Positions 21,128 through 32,034 of a stretch of 64,000 nucleotides of DNA are shown here, piece by piece; within the stretch, counting starts at the first letter, position 1; every line of letters begins with the position of its first letter. The notes below the pieces were generated by a model. The model had not been told where the DNA came from and made no database searches. It was given only the letters and a program-made list of their open reading frames with translations. Both the position numbers and the translations under genes were made by a program. Source of the DNA: Megaustenia siamemsis. Lineage: Eukaryota; Mollusca; Gastropoda; Stylommatophora; Ariophantidae. The stretch covers positions 32,838,115 to 32,902,114 of the forward strand of contig JAVIAB010000025.1 in NCBI GenBank assembly GCA_032433765.1, written 5' to 3'.

Positions 21128-21658
21128 TTTGTGGTGTTTGTAATAAGGCTATTTGTCCTAGATATAATGCCCACCTTTGTACTGACTGTGCTCCTTCATT
21201 GTTTGTAATAAGGCTATTTGTCCTGGATATAATGTCCACCTTTGTACTGACTGTGCTCCTTCATTGTTTGTAATAAAGCTATTTGTCCTGGATATAATGT
21301 CCACCTTTGCACTGACTGTGCTCCTTCATTGTTTGTAATAAAGTTATTTGTCCTGGATATAATGTCCACCTTTGCACTGACTGTGCTCCTTCATTGTTTG
21401 TAATAAAGCTATTTGTCCTGGATATAATGTCCACCTTTGCACTGACTGTGCTCCCTCATTGTTTGTAATAAAGCTATTTGTCCTGGATATAATGTCCACC
21501 TTTGCACAGACTGTGCTCCTTCATTGTTTGTAATAAAGCTATTTGTCCTGGATATAATGTCCACCTTTGCACTGACTGTGCTCCTTCATTGTTTGTAATA
21601 AAACTATTTGTCCTGGACATAATGTCCACCTTTGCACTGACTGTGCTCCTTCATTGTT
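21128..21658. repeat. 65-bp minisatellite, 8 copies
   Basis: The unit contains TTTGTAATAAAGCTATTTGT, CCTGGATATAATGTCCACC and TTTGCACTGACTGTGCTCC. The first, most divergent unit overlaps the Cys-rich open frame, so the array is an amplification of that coding segment. Position 65 mod 3 breaks the frame after unit 1. Confidence 0.97.
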
Positions 21659-21835
21659 TAGATTATTTTTAGATTTATTAGTTAACATAATTTTTTAACA
21701 TATTTGTAACAAAATGTTTTTAAAAAATATATATTTTTTCTCAAATTTACATGTTCTTATGTGAGTTTACGATAGTTTTGCAAAAACAGTTAGGTACAAA
21801 TAAGTATCATAATCTAGGGTTAGAAATAACATGAA

Positions 21836-22458
21836 ATAATTTACAATTTTGTCATTCCTTTTATAATTCCCTAACTCATTCAGTAGAGCAGGAAACCCTC
21901 AATCTCAGGTCGTAGGTTCATTCCCCAAGTCTAACAACTCTATTTGTTTATATATTTCACCTCTAGATTGAATACAGACATTCCTTGATTATTTTATTGA
22001 GTTTATTTGTGATATATTTTGTAAAAGATTGAATATTTTATAAGGAGACCTCATGACAATTTGACAAAAACCACATTTATTTACTCGAGACATGAGGTAG
22101 GCACATTTTTTAAAAGAATGGATGTGAGATATTCAATGTAATATTTGTAATGTCTCTTGAAATATCTTATTTTCAAAAAAAGTTAGCCACTCTTTTGAGC
22201 TTCAATTCAAATCAAGATTTTTAATATTGACTTTTAAAATAATGAAAAATCTGTTAAAGAACATGAAATTTGGAATAAATGGTGCCATCATCATAAATAA
22301 AATTATTTTTAACTATTTTATTCTATTCTATACATGGAATCAATTTCAATGCAGTCTGAGTATCCCCTATCCGCTTCACTGCCCATCCCAGCATTTCTCA
22401 TTTCTCAAAGTGTATGCAGATGACTTCCTGTAAGGTGTTGATTATAGATACATTTGTT
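21836..22458. other. AT-rich gap, no gene
   Basis: Nothing recognised. Confidence 0.4.
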
Positions 22459-23301
22459 TTTCCCACTAAACACTCTGAATCAACTAGATACCTTTTTCAC
22501 CTTTAGACTCCTCAGTCACTCAATATATACATCATTGTTCCACCCATTCTCGTCCACTTCTCTTAAGGAATGGATAACAAACTTGGCGATGTCTTCTTCG
22601 TCGAGAATAAGGCCACACTCAGTGCCAGAGATGCCATTGAGCTTATCAGCTATTTCATTGCCATGTACACCAGCGTGCCCTGGACAGTTAAAAAAAAAAG
22701 TAAAGTACCCCCATCACGCCAAGTGGTGTATAGGGAATATGGTGTTAGTGACCATACATTTTACAGACCTTCGGCACATGATTTTTGGGGTAATGTGGTC
22801 GGTATTACGCCTGTGCTGCTTTACTTTCCCAGAAAAAAATCCAGTACCCATTAAAGGCTGGGTGAATCGGAAGCTGTCAGTTGGGATCAAACCCTACCTC
22901 TTGTCCTTTGTAGTTCAGTTCACTAACTGCTGAGCTATCGTGACTCCCACCCTGGACAGTACACCCGGGTTAATGCGTTCACTTTAGAGTCATCCAAGAG
23001 CTGCATCCTCTCCTGCCGCAAACATTGCCTTTCAAACTTCTGTAGAGGGGATATGAGCACTATGAAGTTGTCCGTAGAATGTCCGGCCTGGTTTTGTTAA
23101 GAGATGATATCACAGTATTTCAGTCAAACCCATAGGTACTCAGTCACTTTCATTGACAAAATGTGGTTCCAGTAGCTTGCTGGTTGTGTACACATCGAGT
23201 CTGTCCTTGCAGACTGTCATTCCTGAATGTTTCTCTTTCTGGTGTTCACCAGATGTCCACTAAAAGAATTGATTGACCTCTTCGTCGCCCGTCCTTAAAA
23301 A
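22459..23301 (-). mobile_element. LINE-F (RNase H type) fragment, SINE-interrupted
   Basis: Minus-strand translation of 22560-22690 reads CPGHAGVHGNEIADKLNG, the conserved HxGxxGNExAD end of a LINE-encoded RNase H. The element continues right of the SINE at 22961. Related to 54480-56750 and 39700-40210. Confidence 0.7.
22689..22949 (-). mobile_element. SINE-1 copy inserted in LINE-F
   Basis: Full-length copy with poly-A/AGTAAAG tail at left and head (reverse complement of GGGAGTCACGATAGCTCAGC) at right. It is flanked by an 11-bp duplication CCCTGGACAGT at 22678-22688 and 22950-22960. Confidence 0.88.
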
Positions 23302-23462
23302 GACATTAAGTGGGCATAGATGAGTTGTGTTGTGGTTTTCTGTACAGCTGTGAGGACATTAAGTGGGCATAGATGAGTTGTGTTGTGGTTTTCTGTAGAG
23401 CTGTGAGGACATTAAATGGGCATAGATGAGTTGTATTGTGGTTTTCTGTAGAGCTGTGACAT
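23302..23462. repeat. 53-bp minisatellite, about 3 copies
   Basis: The unit starts GACATTAAGTGGGCATAGAT and ends GTAGAGCTGTGAG. It abuts the 3' end of LINE-F; the similar CCCTTAAAAGGACGTTAAGT occurs at the end of the 54.5-56.7 kb copy. Confidence 0.93.
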
Positions 23463-23689
23463 TTTGCACCTTTCAGCCCAACACAAAGAACACTTGAATT
23501 TCTTTTTACTACGGGCAATGAAATTCATTTATAACTTAAATATGACTCCCATCACAAAAATATGTCGTGTTGCCAGCACAGTCACACACCTGAAAATAGC
23601 ATTTTCATACCAACTTTGTGCTATGAAAGTCAAACATGGACTCTTTCTAAATCACATTTAAGAAAGATCAATACATGTGAGATGTGATG
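23463..23689. other. No gene seen
   Basis: Unassigned. Confidence 0.35.
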
Positions 23690-24000
23690 CTTGAGATAAG
23701 TAACAAACAACACAAGAAAAGATAGAATACCAAATGAAACCATAAGAAAAATTGTATGAATAAAACCCTGCCAAGAATATATAGAACAACTTAAATGGTT
23801 GGGCCACCTGGTCAGAATGAATCCTCACCAGTCACCATCAAGGGCATTCTTCTCGAGAATGCATGGAAAAAGACCAAGAGGAAGACCTAGAAGAAGATGG
23901 ATAGATGCAGTGATAGAGACATGTAACAATACAGGAAAATCACTAATTCAGACAGTTTGAGCTGCTCAAAAACGACAAATAATATAACCACGACACCTTT
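23690..24000 (+). mobile_element. LINE 3' fragment
   Basis: Plus-strand product includes QLKWLGHLVRMNPHQS and GKRPRGRPRRRWIDAVIE, the RT C-terminal tail. Related to the insert at 9420-9716. Confidence 0.7.
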
Positions 24001-24529
24001 TAGGTATCAGTGAGAAGATAAAAGAAAAAGTCCAACACATCAGACTTCAGCGTGACATTTGGGTAGCAGTTTGCCTTCCCTCTTTGATCCCTACCCTCTT
24101 GGCCAGACTAGACCGGTTAATCTGTTTCCAGAGGCACTGCGAAGTGGTGGAGTAGGGTCTGGATGGCTCTGGTTCATCGATGCTGGTGCAAGCCATCAGC
24201 TATAAGTCACTGACAGCTTCTCTACTAATGTCTGGCACCTTTACAGGATCCCTGAATGTTTGAGATTGTACTCCAAGCTACTGTTCTTGTCATCTCAAGA
24301 CTATGTCCTCAATAATATCTGTGTTGATATCTAACATATGATCATTGATGGCCTTCATGACGCTGATGTTGTGCATGTCTATCATCCCTACAACAAGCAC
24401 TTCCTAGTCTAGTCTATCAACTCTTTCACTGCTCCAAGCCCTGTCATATCCAAGTAGTATATCCATAAAAATTTGTCAAGTTTTGAAGTTTTAATATATT
24501 TCATCCACTCATACACATATGAGATGTCT
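24001..24529. other. Unassigned sequence, no gene
   Basis: No exon recognised. The GGCCAGACTAGACC motif is shared with about 4700. Confidence 0.4.
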
Positions 24530-25440
24530 TCACCCCAACATTGTGCTGCCAATGCCAGACCTGGACACTAGATTCAAGAACAACAAGAAAATACCCACTA
24601 ACAGAATTCAATATCTTAGACGAATGACAGGAAACAGTCTGAAAAATAAGGTCAGAAATAAGGAACTGAGAAAAAAAAGCTAAGAATAATTCCTGCAATA
24701 GAATACATAAAGAAACAACAGTTGGCAACATTATAAAACAGAAAGACAAAAACACACCACACTGAGTCTCTTCTTCTACCTTTTAGCTCCCTGTGGAGCA
24801 TAGGTTTTCAACAAACACTTTCAGCTTCCTGTAGAGCATAGATCTTCAACAAACACTTTCCAAGTCGTTCTGTTTCTTGCCATTCTTTTAAGATCATTCC
24901 ATGTCTTCCCCATCATCTTCATCTCTGCTTCTATCTGTCTTCTCCATGAATTCCTTGGTCTTCCTCTTTGTCTTTTCCCCTGGGGATTCCAAAAAGGGCC
25001 TGTTGTGTAATACTCTCAGTTGGCTTCCGTAGTGTGTGTCCTATCCAGCGCCATCATCTTCGCTGTATCTCTTTATCCACTAGTATTTGACTGGTACATT
25101 TCCATAATTCTATGTTAGTGATTTTGTCCTGCCATTTCCATCCTTTTATTCTGCGTAAGCATCTATTAATGAAAGTCTGTATCTTCATGATTGTCAATTT
25201 TATTGTTCTCCATGTTTCACAGCCATATAATAGGACTGACTTAACATAAAACACAACACACTGAGTCTTTAATAAATATGAGAACACCAGACTCAGAGTC
25301 AGACCATTAAAAAGATGTAATGGTGGAATATTAGCAGTAGGAAACATAACAGCAGCAGAGACCAACAGAAGAGCAAAAGCTACAAACTAAATATGTGCTC
25401 CATGCTGAGAGACAAATGAGGAAGTAAAGAAAACAAAGAA
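24530..25440 (+). mobile_element. LINE-D copy (+) interrupted by LINE-E
   Basis: The left part (24540-24769) encodes RRMTGNSLKNKVRNKELRKK-like sequence. The right part (25248-25440) matches the LINE-D 3' region ending GAAAACAAAGAAGAAGA. The interruption carries near-identical flanks AAAACACAMCACACTGAGTC at 24749-24769 and 25248-25268. Confidence 0.7.
24770..25247 (-). mobile_element. LINE-E inserted in LINE-D
   Basis: Minus-strand tail with CYVKSVLLYGCETWRT-like sequence (FYVKSVLLYGCETW at 25250-25200) and MKIQTFINRCLRRIKGWKWQ. The 3' end is GGTAGAAGAAG, seen as CTTCTTCTACC at 24771. Copies are at 30000-30213 and 51895-52112. Confidence 0.72.
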
Positions 25441-25702
25441 GAAGATACACATAAGGAGCATGAGCGTCAGTAGCAGAATCGTAACATGCTGGCTTCCTGA
25501 TATCAGGTGACTGTGAACAAGGGGTGAAAACACAGTTTGCTGTTCTCCCGTCAACCCAGCTGATAATGGGTACCTGACTCAGAAAGTTGGTGTAAAGAGT
25601 GACAGCAAGGAAGAGGACTACCTCCCTCACCTCCAAATGCTGTGACCTAGTACAATTAAATTGCATATTTCTCCCCCATCTCTCTTCCAATATGGATACA
25701 TG
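25441..25702. other. Unassigned, no gene
   Basis: Partly resembles a degraded tRNA-headed repeat (AGCGTCAGTAGCAGAATCGT to CAACCCAGCTGATAATGGGT). Not resolved. Confidence 0.35.
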
Positions 25703-25713
25703 AGGACACTTGA

Positions 25714-25953
25714 GTAAAAAGTAAAGTACCCCCGTCACACCAAGTGGCTTATAGGGAATATGGTGTTAGTGACCATAAATTTTACAGACCTTTGGCACAT
25801 GATTTTTGGGGTAATGTGGTTGGTATTACGCCTGTGCAGCTTTAATTTCCCAGAAAAAAAATCCAGTACCCATTAAAGCCGTCGGTTGGGATTGAATCCT
25901 ACCTCTTGTCCTTTGTAGTCCAGTTCAAAAACCACTGAGCTATCACAGCTCCC
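25714..25953 (-). mobile_element. SINE-1 copy with target duplication
   Basis: Body and head as in the other copies, flanked by the 11-bp duplication AGGACACTTGA at 25703-25713 and 25954-25964. Confidence 0.88.
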
Positions 25954-25964
25954 AGGACACTTGA

Positions 25965-26342
25965 AGGGAGCAGTAACTGCTTCAATCACTATTCTTGTTC
26001 TAGAGGCTGTTGCAGTATAAGTTCCAATCTATTCTCCAAACTGTAAGAAACTATGACAATCTCAAAGTTTTCTTCTCTGTTATTCTTTGTCATTTAGATT
26101 CATTTCAATATCCAGAAAGCATGCAACAAATAAAAATAACACGCACAATTATTTCACAAAACCATTATAACATGCAACATAACAAACATAAGCCATCAAT
26201 GTTTTAGTTAAGTCAGGCTTAAAATTATAGAAATATATGTTTATGAATTACAGCATTCAAGCTGCTAGTTTGGAGTGTAAACAAAAAAAAGTAAAATAAG
26301 CATGTAAAAATATAAACGACAGAGAAATGTAAATACGTAAAA
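25965..26342. other. AT-rich gap, no gene
   Basis: Nothing recognised. Confidence 0.4.
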
Positions 26343-26570
26343 AGGCCACAACAGCCTACTAAAAGTAATCTTGGAAGGGAAAATACAAGGTATGAGAGGG
26401 AGAGGCAAACCAAGACTAACATGGATGAGTAACATCAAAAGATGGACAAGTCAGCCTATGACAACCTGCACCATCAAAGCAAGAGACAGAGCAGAATGGC
26501 GCTCCATGGTAGCCAATCTTCAATGCGGAGATGGTACTGGATGATGATGATGATGATGAAAATAAATATG
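26343..26570 (+). mobile_element. LINE-C 3' end
   Basis: Homologous to 14520-14745 (CACAACAGCCTACTAAAAGT, then GGATGAGTAACATCAAAAGA), ending in (GATGAT)n. Confidence 0.75.
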
Positions 26571-27490
26571 GTACACCTTTACGGTTTTGATAAAACAACA
26601 CTACTAGAACAATCAGACAAGGTTGTGTTCTGTCACCAGATTTATTTTCACTTTACAGCAAAAATATTAGGAGATCAATAGCAGATATAAAAGTAAATGA
26701 AGTCAATGGTCACAACACAAACAATTTGCGAAATGCGGATGACACAGTCATAAAAGCAGAGACAGAGAATGAACTACAAGAAATGATAGACATAATAATA
26801 AAAGAAAGCAACAAGTAAGGTTTCAGTCTGAATAGTAAGAAAAGAGAAATAAAGGTCAAATCAAAGAAACAATCATCACCATCATGCAGCATACAAATAA
26901 ACAGGACAAATTTGAAACAAGTGCAACATGTCAAATACTTGGGCACTATAATAATAACATCAAATGGAAGATGCACTACAGAAATAAAAAGCAGAATAGC
27001 TCACGCCAAAATAGCATTTCAGGAAATTAAAAACGCCTTATGCAACAAAAATATGTCAATAGAAGTGAGAAAGAGAGTTCATCTGTGTTATATAGAACCA
27101 ATTCTGATCTATATAAGCGAATCATAGACAGTAGACAAACAAATGAAATGACAATTAGAGGCCACAGAGATGAGATTTTTCAGAAGAATGTTGAAAGTTC
27201 CCTGGACAGCTAAAAAGACCAACGAGGAAATTCTCAGAGGCTAACACAAAAAGGGAGCTCCCTAAGAAACATCTGAAAGAAACAATCAACATTTTTCAGG
27301 CACATCATGAGAAGAGAAAAGTTGGAATAATTGGGTACAACTGGCAAAATACAGGGAAAGAGATATCGCAGATGGCAAAGATAGAAAACACTAGATAGCT
27401 TGGTGTCATGGCATGGAAAACAGTCAACAACAGAACTGATACGATACACTGTAGATAGAAGATTATGGAGGGACATGATAGCCTACATAA
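26571..27490 (+). mobile_element. LINE-B2 copy with part of RT domain
   Basis: Reads RT motif B (IRQGCVLSPDLFSLYS), a degenerate motif C (NADDTVI in place of YADD), then KYLGTIITSNGR with one indel, RKRVHLCYIEPILIY and RRMLKVPWTAKKTNEE, and the WHGKQSTTELIR tail. It holds several stops and frameshifts. Same family as 45053-45366 and 60610-60895. Confidence 0.75.
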
Positions 27491-27954
27491 GAACAATCTT
27501 AAATAATGTTTTCATCTGTGAACGAAGATTTAAAAATTGCAAACAAAAATAATACAAATATGAAAGAGTGGGGTTTTTTGTTGAGGTATTTGTCGTGCTA
27601 CATAATGAATTATGAGACCAGAAACCATCATCATGTGTTTCCCCACAGCTTCCTGTTTTTATCATTTATAACCATTTCTGTTGCTGATTTCTTACCAAAC
27701 CATTCTCTTAAACTGCCAGCTATCTTTGCACTGTTTTTTTCTGTGTCTTCTTTCAATTTTTCTTTTCTTGCGCTTTTCTGCTCAAAACATCTGTCTTCAG
27801 CACGGAGAAATAAATCAAATCATCAAACAAGGAGATCTAAGAGAGTACAAAATTGATGTCATTTGTTGGAAAGAGTAACTGCCAAGAGTACAGTGAGCAT
27901 GAAGTTTAGAACCTCTACCAACCAACCAACTGCCATATCTTCATTCAAGGGTTG
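27491..27954. other. Gap with a LINE-B scrap
   Basis: 27655-27780 resembles minus-strand LINE-B (TTTCTGTTGCTGATTTC then CCATTCTCTTAAACTG). The rest is unassigned. Confidence 0.4.
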
Positions 27955-28180
27955 GGATTTATTTTATTTCTGATTTCTCTCTGCGGCAACCACCCCTGGT
28001 CTCAGCATCGAGGCCCAGCTTGAAACGTCAATTACTCATCGACGGAAAAAATATGAGTGCCTCCAAAGTCAGAGTTATCTGCCTGTGCGGCAAGGGACCC
28101 CTGTGCACACGGAAAAACGGATTAACACGCAAAATTCAGTTCCTAGTCTCTAGGGACTTTGTCAGAGATAAAAAAAAATC
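27955..28180 (+). mobile_element. SINE-2 copy, 5' truncated
   Basis: Matches the SINE-2 body (CGGCAACCACCCCTGGTCTC, GAGTGCCTCC, TGCGGCAAGGGACCCCTGTG) and ends at an A-rich tail. Confidence 0.75.
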
Positions 28181-28381
28181 TTCATTCTATCTGTTGGATA
28201 AATTTATGAACAGAAAATGGAGATGGACTTGACTAACATAAAGCCTGATGTCTGCATAGCAAAACAGGTATTGTCCAGAAGGCCAAAGGGATAAATGGAG
28301 AAGAGAAACCATGAAAGCTCTCAAGGCCATTGACCTTGACTATAAATAAACTGAGAAAAAGGTCTGGAGAAAGAAAGGTCT

Positions 28382-28642
28382 GGAGTCCAAGAGAAAGGAT
28401 GAATGGAGATGCCTTGTCTGTGGCCTAGTCCAAGAGTAAGGATGAATGGACATGCCTTGTCTGTGGCCTAGTCTAAGAGTAAGGATGAATGGAGATGCCT
28501 TATCTGTGGCCTAGTCCAAGAGTAAGGATGAATGGAGATGCCTTGTCTGTGGCCTAGTCCAAGAGTAAGGATGAATGGAGATGCCTGGTCTGTGGCCTAG
28601 TCCAAGAGTAAGGATGAATGGAGATGCCTGGTCTGTGGCCTA
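28382..28642. repeat. 43-bp minisatellite, about 6 copies
   Basis: The unit contains GTCCAAGAGTAAGGATGAAT, GGAGATGCCTTGTCTGTGG and CCTA. It may overlap an older coding scrap (DEWRCLVCGLVQE), but no family is recognised. Confidence 0.93.
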
Positions 28643-28931
28643 GGCTCACAAAAGGGACATGAAAAGCCTTGATTTGGCCAATACTTAGAGCTATCTACAA
28701 ATAAAACTGTCTGTGATATTAGCAATTGTATGCAACTTCTATAGTTGGATAATTATCAATAAATTTGTACAATAAATTCCCTGCAATGTCAAAAGCAAAT
28801 AAACATATCAATGGTAAAAACATATGTATAGATATCATAACAAATTTACAGATTTTAAAAATGGCACATGACAGTATTTGGCATAAAGTATAACATAATG
28901 TTATAGTTTCCTCAACAAAGCAGTCCAAAAA

Positions 28932-29585
28932 GGGTGAACATTGTGTTCAAGAGTGCTATATGAACATTGTGTTCAAGGGTGCTATATGAACATTGTGTTC
29001 AAGGGTGCTATATGAACATTGTGTTCAAGGGTGCTATATGAACATTGTGTTCAAGGGTGCTATATGAACAGTGTGTTCAAGGGTGCTATATGAACATTGT
29101 GTTCAAGAGTGCTATATGAACGGTGTGTTCAAGGGTGCTATATGAACATTGTGTTCAAGGGTGCTATATGAACATTGTGTTCAAGGGTGCTATATGAACA
29201 CTGTGTTCAAGGGTGCTATATGAACACTGTGTTCAAGGGTGCTATATGAACATTGTGTTCAAGGGTTCTATATGAACAGTGTGTTCAAGAGTGCTATATG
29301 AACGGTGTGTTCAAGGGTGCTATATGAACGGTGTGTTCAAGGGTGCTATATGAACATTGTGTTCAAGAGTGCTATATGAACAGTGTGTTCAAGAGTGCTA
29401 TATGAACAGTGTGTTCAAGAGTGCTATACGAACAGTGTGTTCAAGAGTGCTATATGAACATTGTGTTCAAGAGTGCTATATGAACAGTGTGTTCAAGGGT
29501 GCTATATGAACAGTGTGTTCAAGAGTGCTATATGAACATTGTGTTCAAGAGTGCTATATGAACATTATGTTCAAGAGTGCTATTA
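28932..29585. repeat. 26-bp minisatellite, about 25 copies
   Basis: The unit is CATTGTGTTCAAGGGTGCTA + TATGAA. Variants alternate CATT, CAGT, CGGT and CACT at the start and GGG/AGA in the middle. Confidence 0.97.
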
Positions 29586-29999
29586 TTTCTTCTAATGTGA
29601 TTTCCTTGTTAGCCAGTAATGGTGCCATCTCACCAATAATCTGAAATATAAAATAGATTTTTTTTTTTTTAAAACATCTTCAGTTTGGGAATATGAAATC
29701 CTGGAAGGTAGAGAGAAAAATGCATTTTAAAAATAACATTTTCAATATTCTGACCGAGATCAATAAATCCTGAAAATACAAGAAGCTGCATGTTGGAAAA
29801 ATGTATTTTTCCAGACTTCAAAATATAAAATTACATACTTCAATAACAAATTTTCAATAGAAATACTTAGTGTAATACTTATAGTAAATACTTGAGTATA
29901 AAACATCAAAAGCGACATATAACAACAAAATTCATGGTGTTTACATAAACAAACTACCAGTCAAATACCAGTAGATAAAGAGATACAGTGATGGCACTG
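29586..29999. other. AT-rich gap, no gene
   Basis: Nothing recognised. Confidence 0.4.
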
Positions 30000-30213
30000 G
30001 ATAGGACACACACTGCGGAAGCCAACTGAGAGTGTTACACAACAGGCCCTTTTTTGGAATCCCCTGGGGAAAAGACAAAGAGGAAGACAAAAGAATTCTT
30101 GGGGAAGACATGGAATGATCTTAAAAGAATGGCAAGAAACAGAATGACTTGGAAAGTGTTTGTTGAGGACCTATGCTCCACAGGGAGATGAAAGGTAGAA
30201 GAAGAAGAAGACA
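30000..30213 (+). mobile_element. LINE-E 3' end
   Basis: The plus-strand sequence from GGACACACACTGCGGAAGCC to GGTAGAAGAAGAAGAAG is the reverse complement of the LINE-E copies at 24770 and 51895. Confidence 0.7.
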
Positions 30214-30484
30214 CAAACAAACTTATTTACTCACTATTTTAATGAATATATTATATATTGAAGAAGAGATTATGTTAAATCAGAAGACAAAAGGTCTATG
30301 AAAAAGGAGATGAGGTTTAGCGTCAGATGAATCTTGTTCATTCAGCGGTCGAATCTGTCTATCCGATATTGTCAGATTCTGTCACAAGATAAGCTGTTCA
30401 GATAGACAGCATCCATGATATATTTACCAAGCTACCTACAAATCATGTTTACTTACTACTAACTGTCTGTCAAGATGCCAAAGG

Positions 30485-30790
30485 CCATATATATATATAT
30501 ATATATATAAAATATGCCCTGTGAAATAACATCCACCACTTTTCAAATTGCCACTATAATACACCACTTTTCAAATTGCCACTATAATCAACCACTTTTC
30601 AAATTGCCACTATAATCCACCGCTTTTCAAATTGCTACTATAATCCACCTCTTTTCAAATTGCCACTATAATCCACCACTTTTCAAATTGCCACTATAAT
30701 CCACCACTTTTCAAATTGCCACTATAATCCACCACTTTTCAAATTGCCACTATAATCCACCACTTTTCAAATTGCCACTATAAACTAGTC
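30485..30790. repeat. (AT)n tract and 28-bp minisatellite, about 9 copies
   Basis: An (AT)n run at 30488-30509 is followed, after about 15 bp, by units ATCCACCACTTTTCAAATTG + CCACTATA. Confidence 0.95.
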
Positions 30791-31199
30791 TCAAATTTAA
30801 ACTAAAAATAAGAACATTTGTATGAGCGTAAAAAAAACACAATATGTGATAATATTCCTTCAAGAAATTACATGCAATAACTGTAGCTGTCACAGAAAAT
30901 AAAATGGTAATATAAAAGATGGAAGTTGATACAATGATGGCACAAAGATATTGCACATCAGTGGAACTATTAGTGTGTGTGCACATTTTCATATATGCAT
31001 AAAGCAAATGAGCACCAACGGGTTTCCACAGAGTGCTGTGATACCAACTATAAAAATAAGAAAAAATGATACTGCACAGTCACCATTCATAAAATGTATT
31101 GCTGATTGAATTAATTAACCAAATTTAGCAATTGCTCTATTGTAATTTATTATTTGTCCCCAACAACTGAAGATAGTCATGTACTCATTAACAGCTAAG
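30791..31199. other. AT-rich gap, no gene
   Basis: Nothing recognised. Confidence 0.4.
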
Positions 31200-31211
31200 C
31201 TTTATATATCA

Positions 31212-31314
31212 ATCTGTGTCTTTCTGCAGCATAATGTGATATCTGTGTCTTTCTGCAGCATAATGTGATATCTGTGTCTTTCTGCAGCATAATGTGATAT
31301 CTGTGTCTTTCTGC
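31212..31314. repeat. 29-bp minisatellite, about 3.5 copies
   Basis: The unit is ATATCTGTGTCTTTCTGCAG + CATAATGTG, with identical copies. Confidence 0.93.
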
Positions 31315-31720
31315 CCGACTCATCCATCTTCAGCATCGGTAGATTTGCTGAACAATTTTGCCTGGCCTTTGCAACTTTGAACTGCCATGGGTCCTATAAC
31401 ACACACACAGAGTGCACACACGACCTATTGTTTCTTGCTGTTCTTTGAGCGAGCTAGAAATCAGATTTCACTACCTAGAAACCACTGAGATTAAATCCAT
31501 GAAGAAACCATGGATTCTAAGAGAAAAATTGATCCAGCCTGTTGAAGATGGAGTATGTCAGTCATGGTGCATGTTTAGGGGGAAAAAATCAGGATACATA
31601 CGACATATACAAGTACTGACCATGCAACCAGTTCATCATACGTTATTATGTTGTTTTTACTCCTTCATCATGAAACAGGACAAAGAGTCAAGTTTGCAGG
31701 ATCATAGACTTGGAAGCTGA
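31315..31720. repeat. Dispersed repeat (partner at 43890-44180)
   Basis: Shares AGAGTGCACACACGACCT, AATCAGATTTCACTACC-like sequence and CATGGATTCTAAGAGAAAAA with 44060-44170. Its class is unknown. The 102-codon frame here is not convincing as a gene. Confidence 0.45.
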
Positions 31721-32034
31721 AGAAGAAGAAGAGAAAAACTGCTAGCATCTGTGGTGAGGTGAGATATGAAGGTCTTACCTCTAGACCAACCAGTCTTCGG
31801 AAAGTTCTTCAACCGGAAACAAACAAAACAGATTAGAAGTCTCACAAAGCCATTGAAAAGTGAGCAGTTAAAATAGTAAATAGGCATTTAGAAAGTATGA
31901 GATTTGCTGTGACTCTACATGTCTATTGATATCAACAAGGAAATCTAGTCAATAGATATTAAGACTAAACTGGCAATTGCTTCATAAAACATAGTTAAAA
32001 GGAAACATATGATAGAACCAAGGACACAGTAAAA
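31721..32034. other. No gene seen
   Basis: Unassigned. Confidence 0.35.

Larger units (their letters stand above)
20143..21835. mobile_element. Decayed piggyBac-like element with nested LINEs
   Basis: The left edge is TTAA then CCCTAGATTATGATCATT. The right edge in reverse complement is CTAA then CCCTAGATTATGATACTT. CCCTAGA ends in TTAA are typical of piggyBac. Inside, near the right end, a frame at 21115-21206 reads KFCGVCNKAICP then HLCTDC, a Cys-rich pattern like the C-terminal domain of piggyBac transposases. Two nested LINE-A copies and a 65-bp array disrupt it. No catalytic domain is recognisable. Confidence 0.5.

Noticed and set aside
28382..28642. CxxC motif (DEWRCLVCGL) as a zinc finger gene
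   Set aside because: Stop codon in every 43-bp unit and no flanking coding sequence.
31412..31720. 102-codon plus frame
   Set aside because: Overlaps a dispersed repeat with a diverged partner at 44000-44170 in which the frame is not kept.
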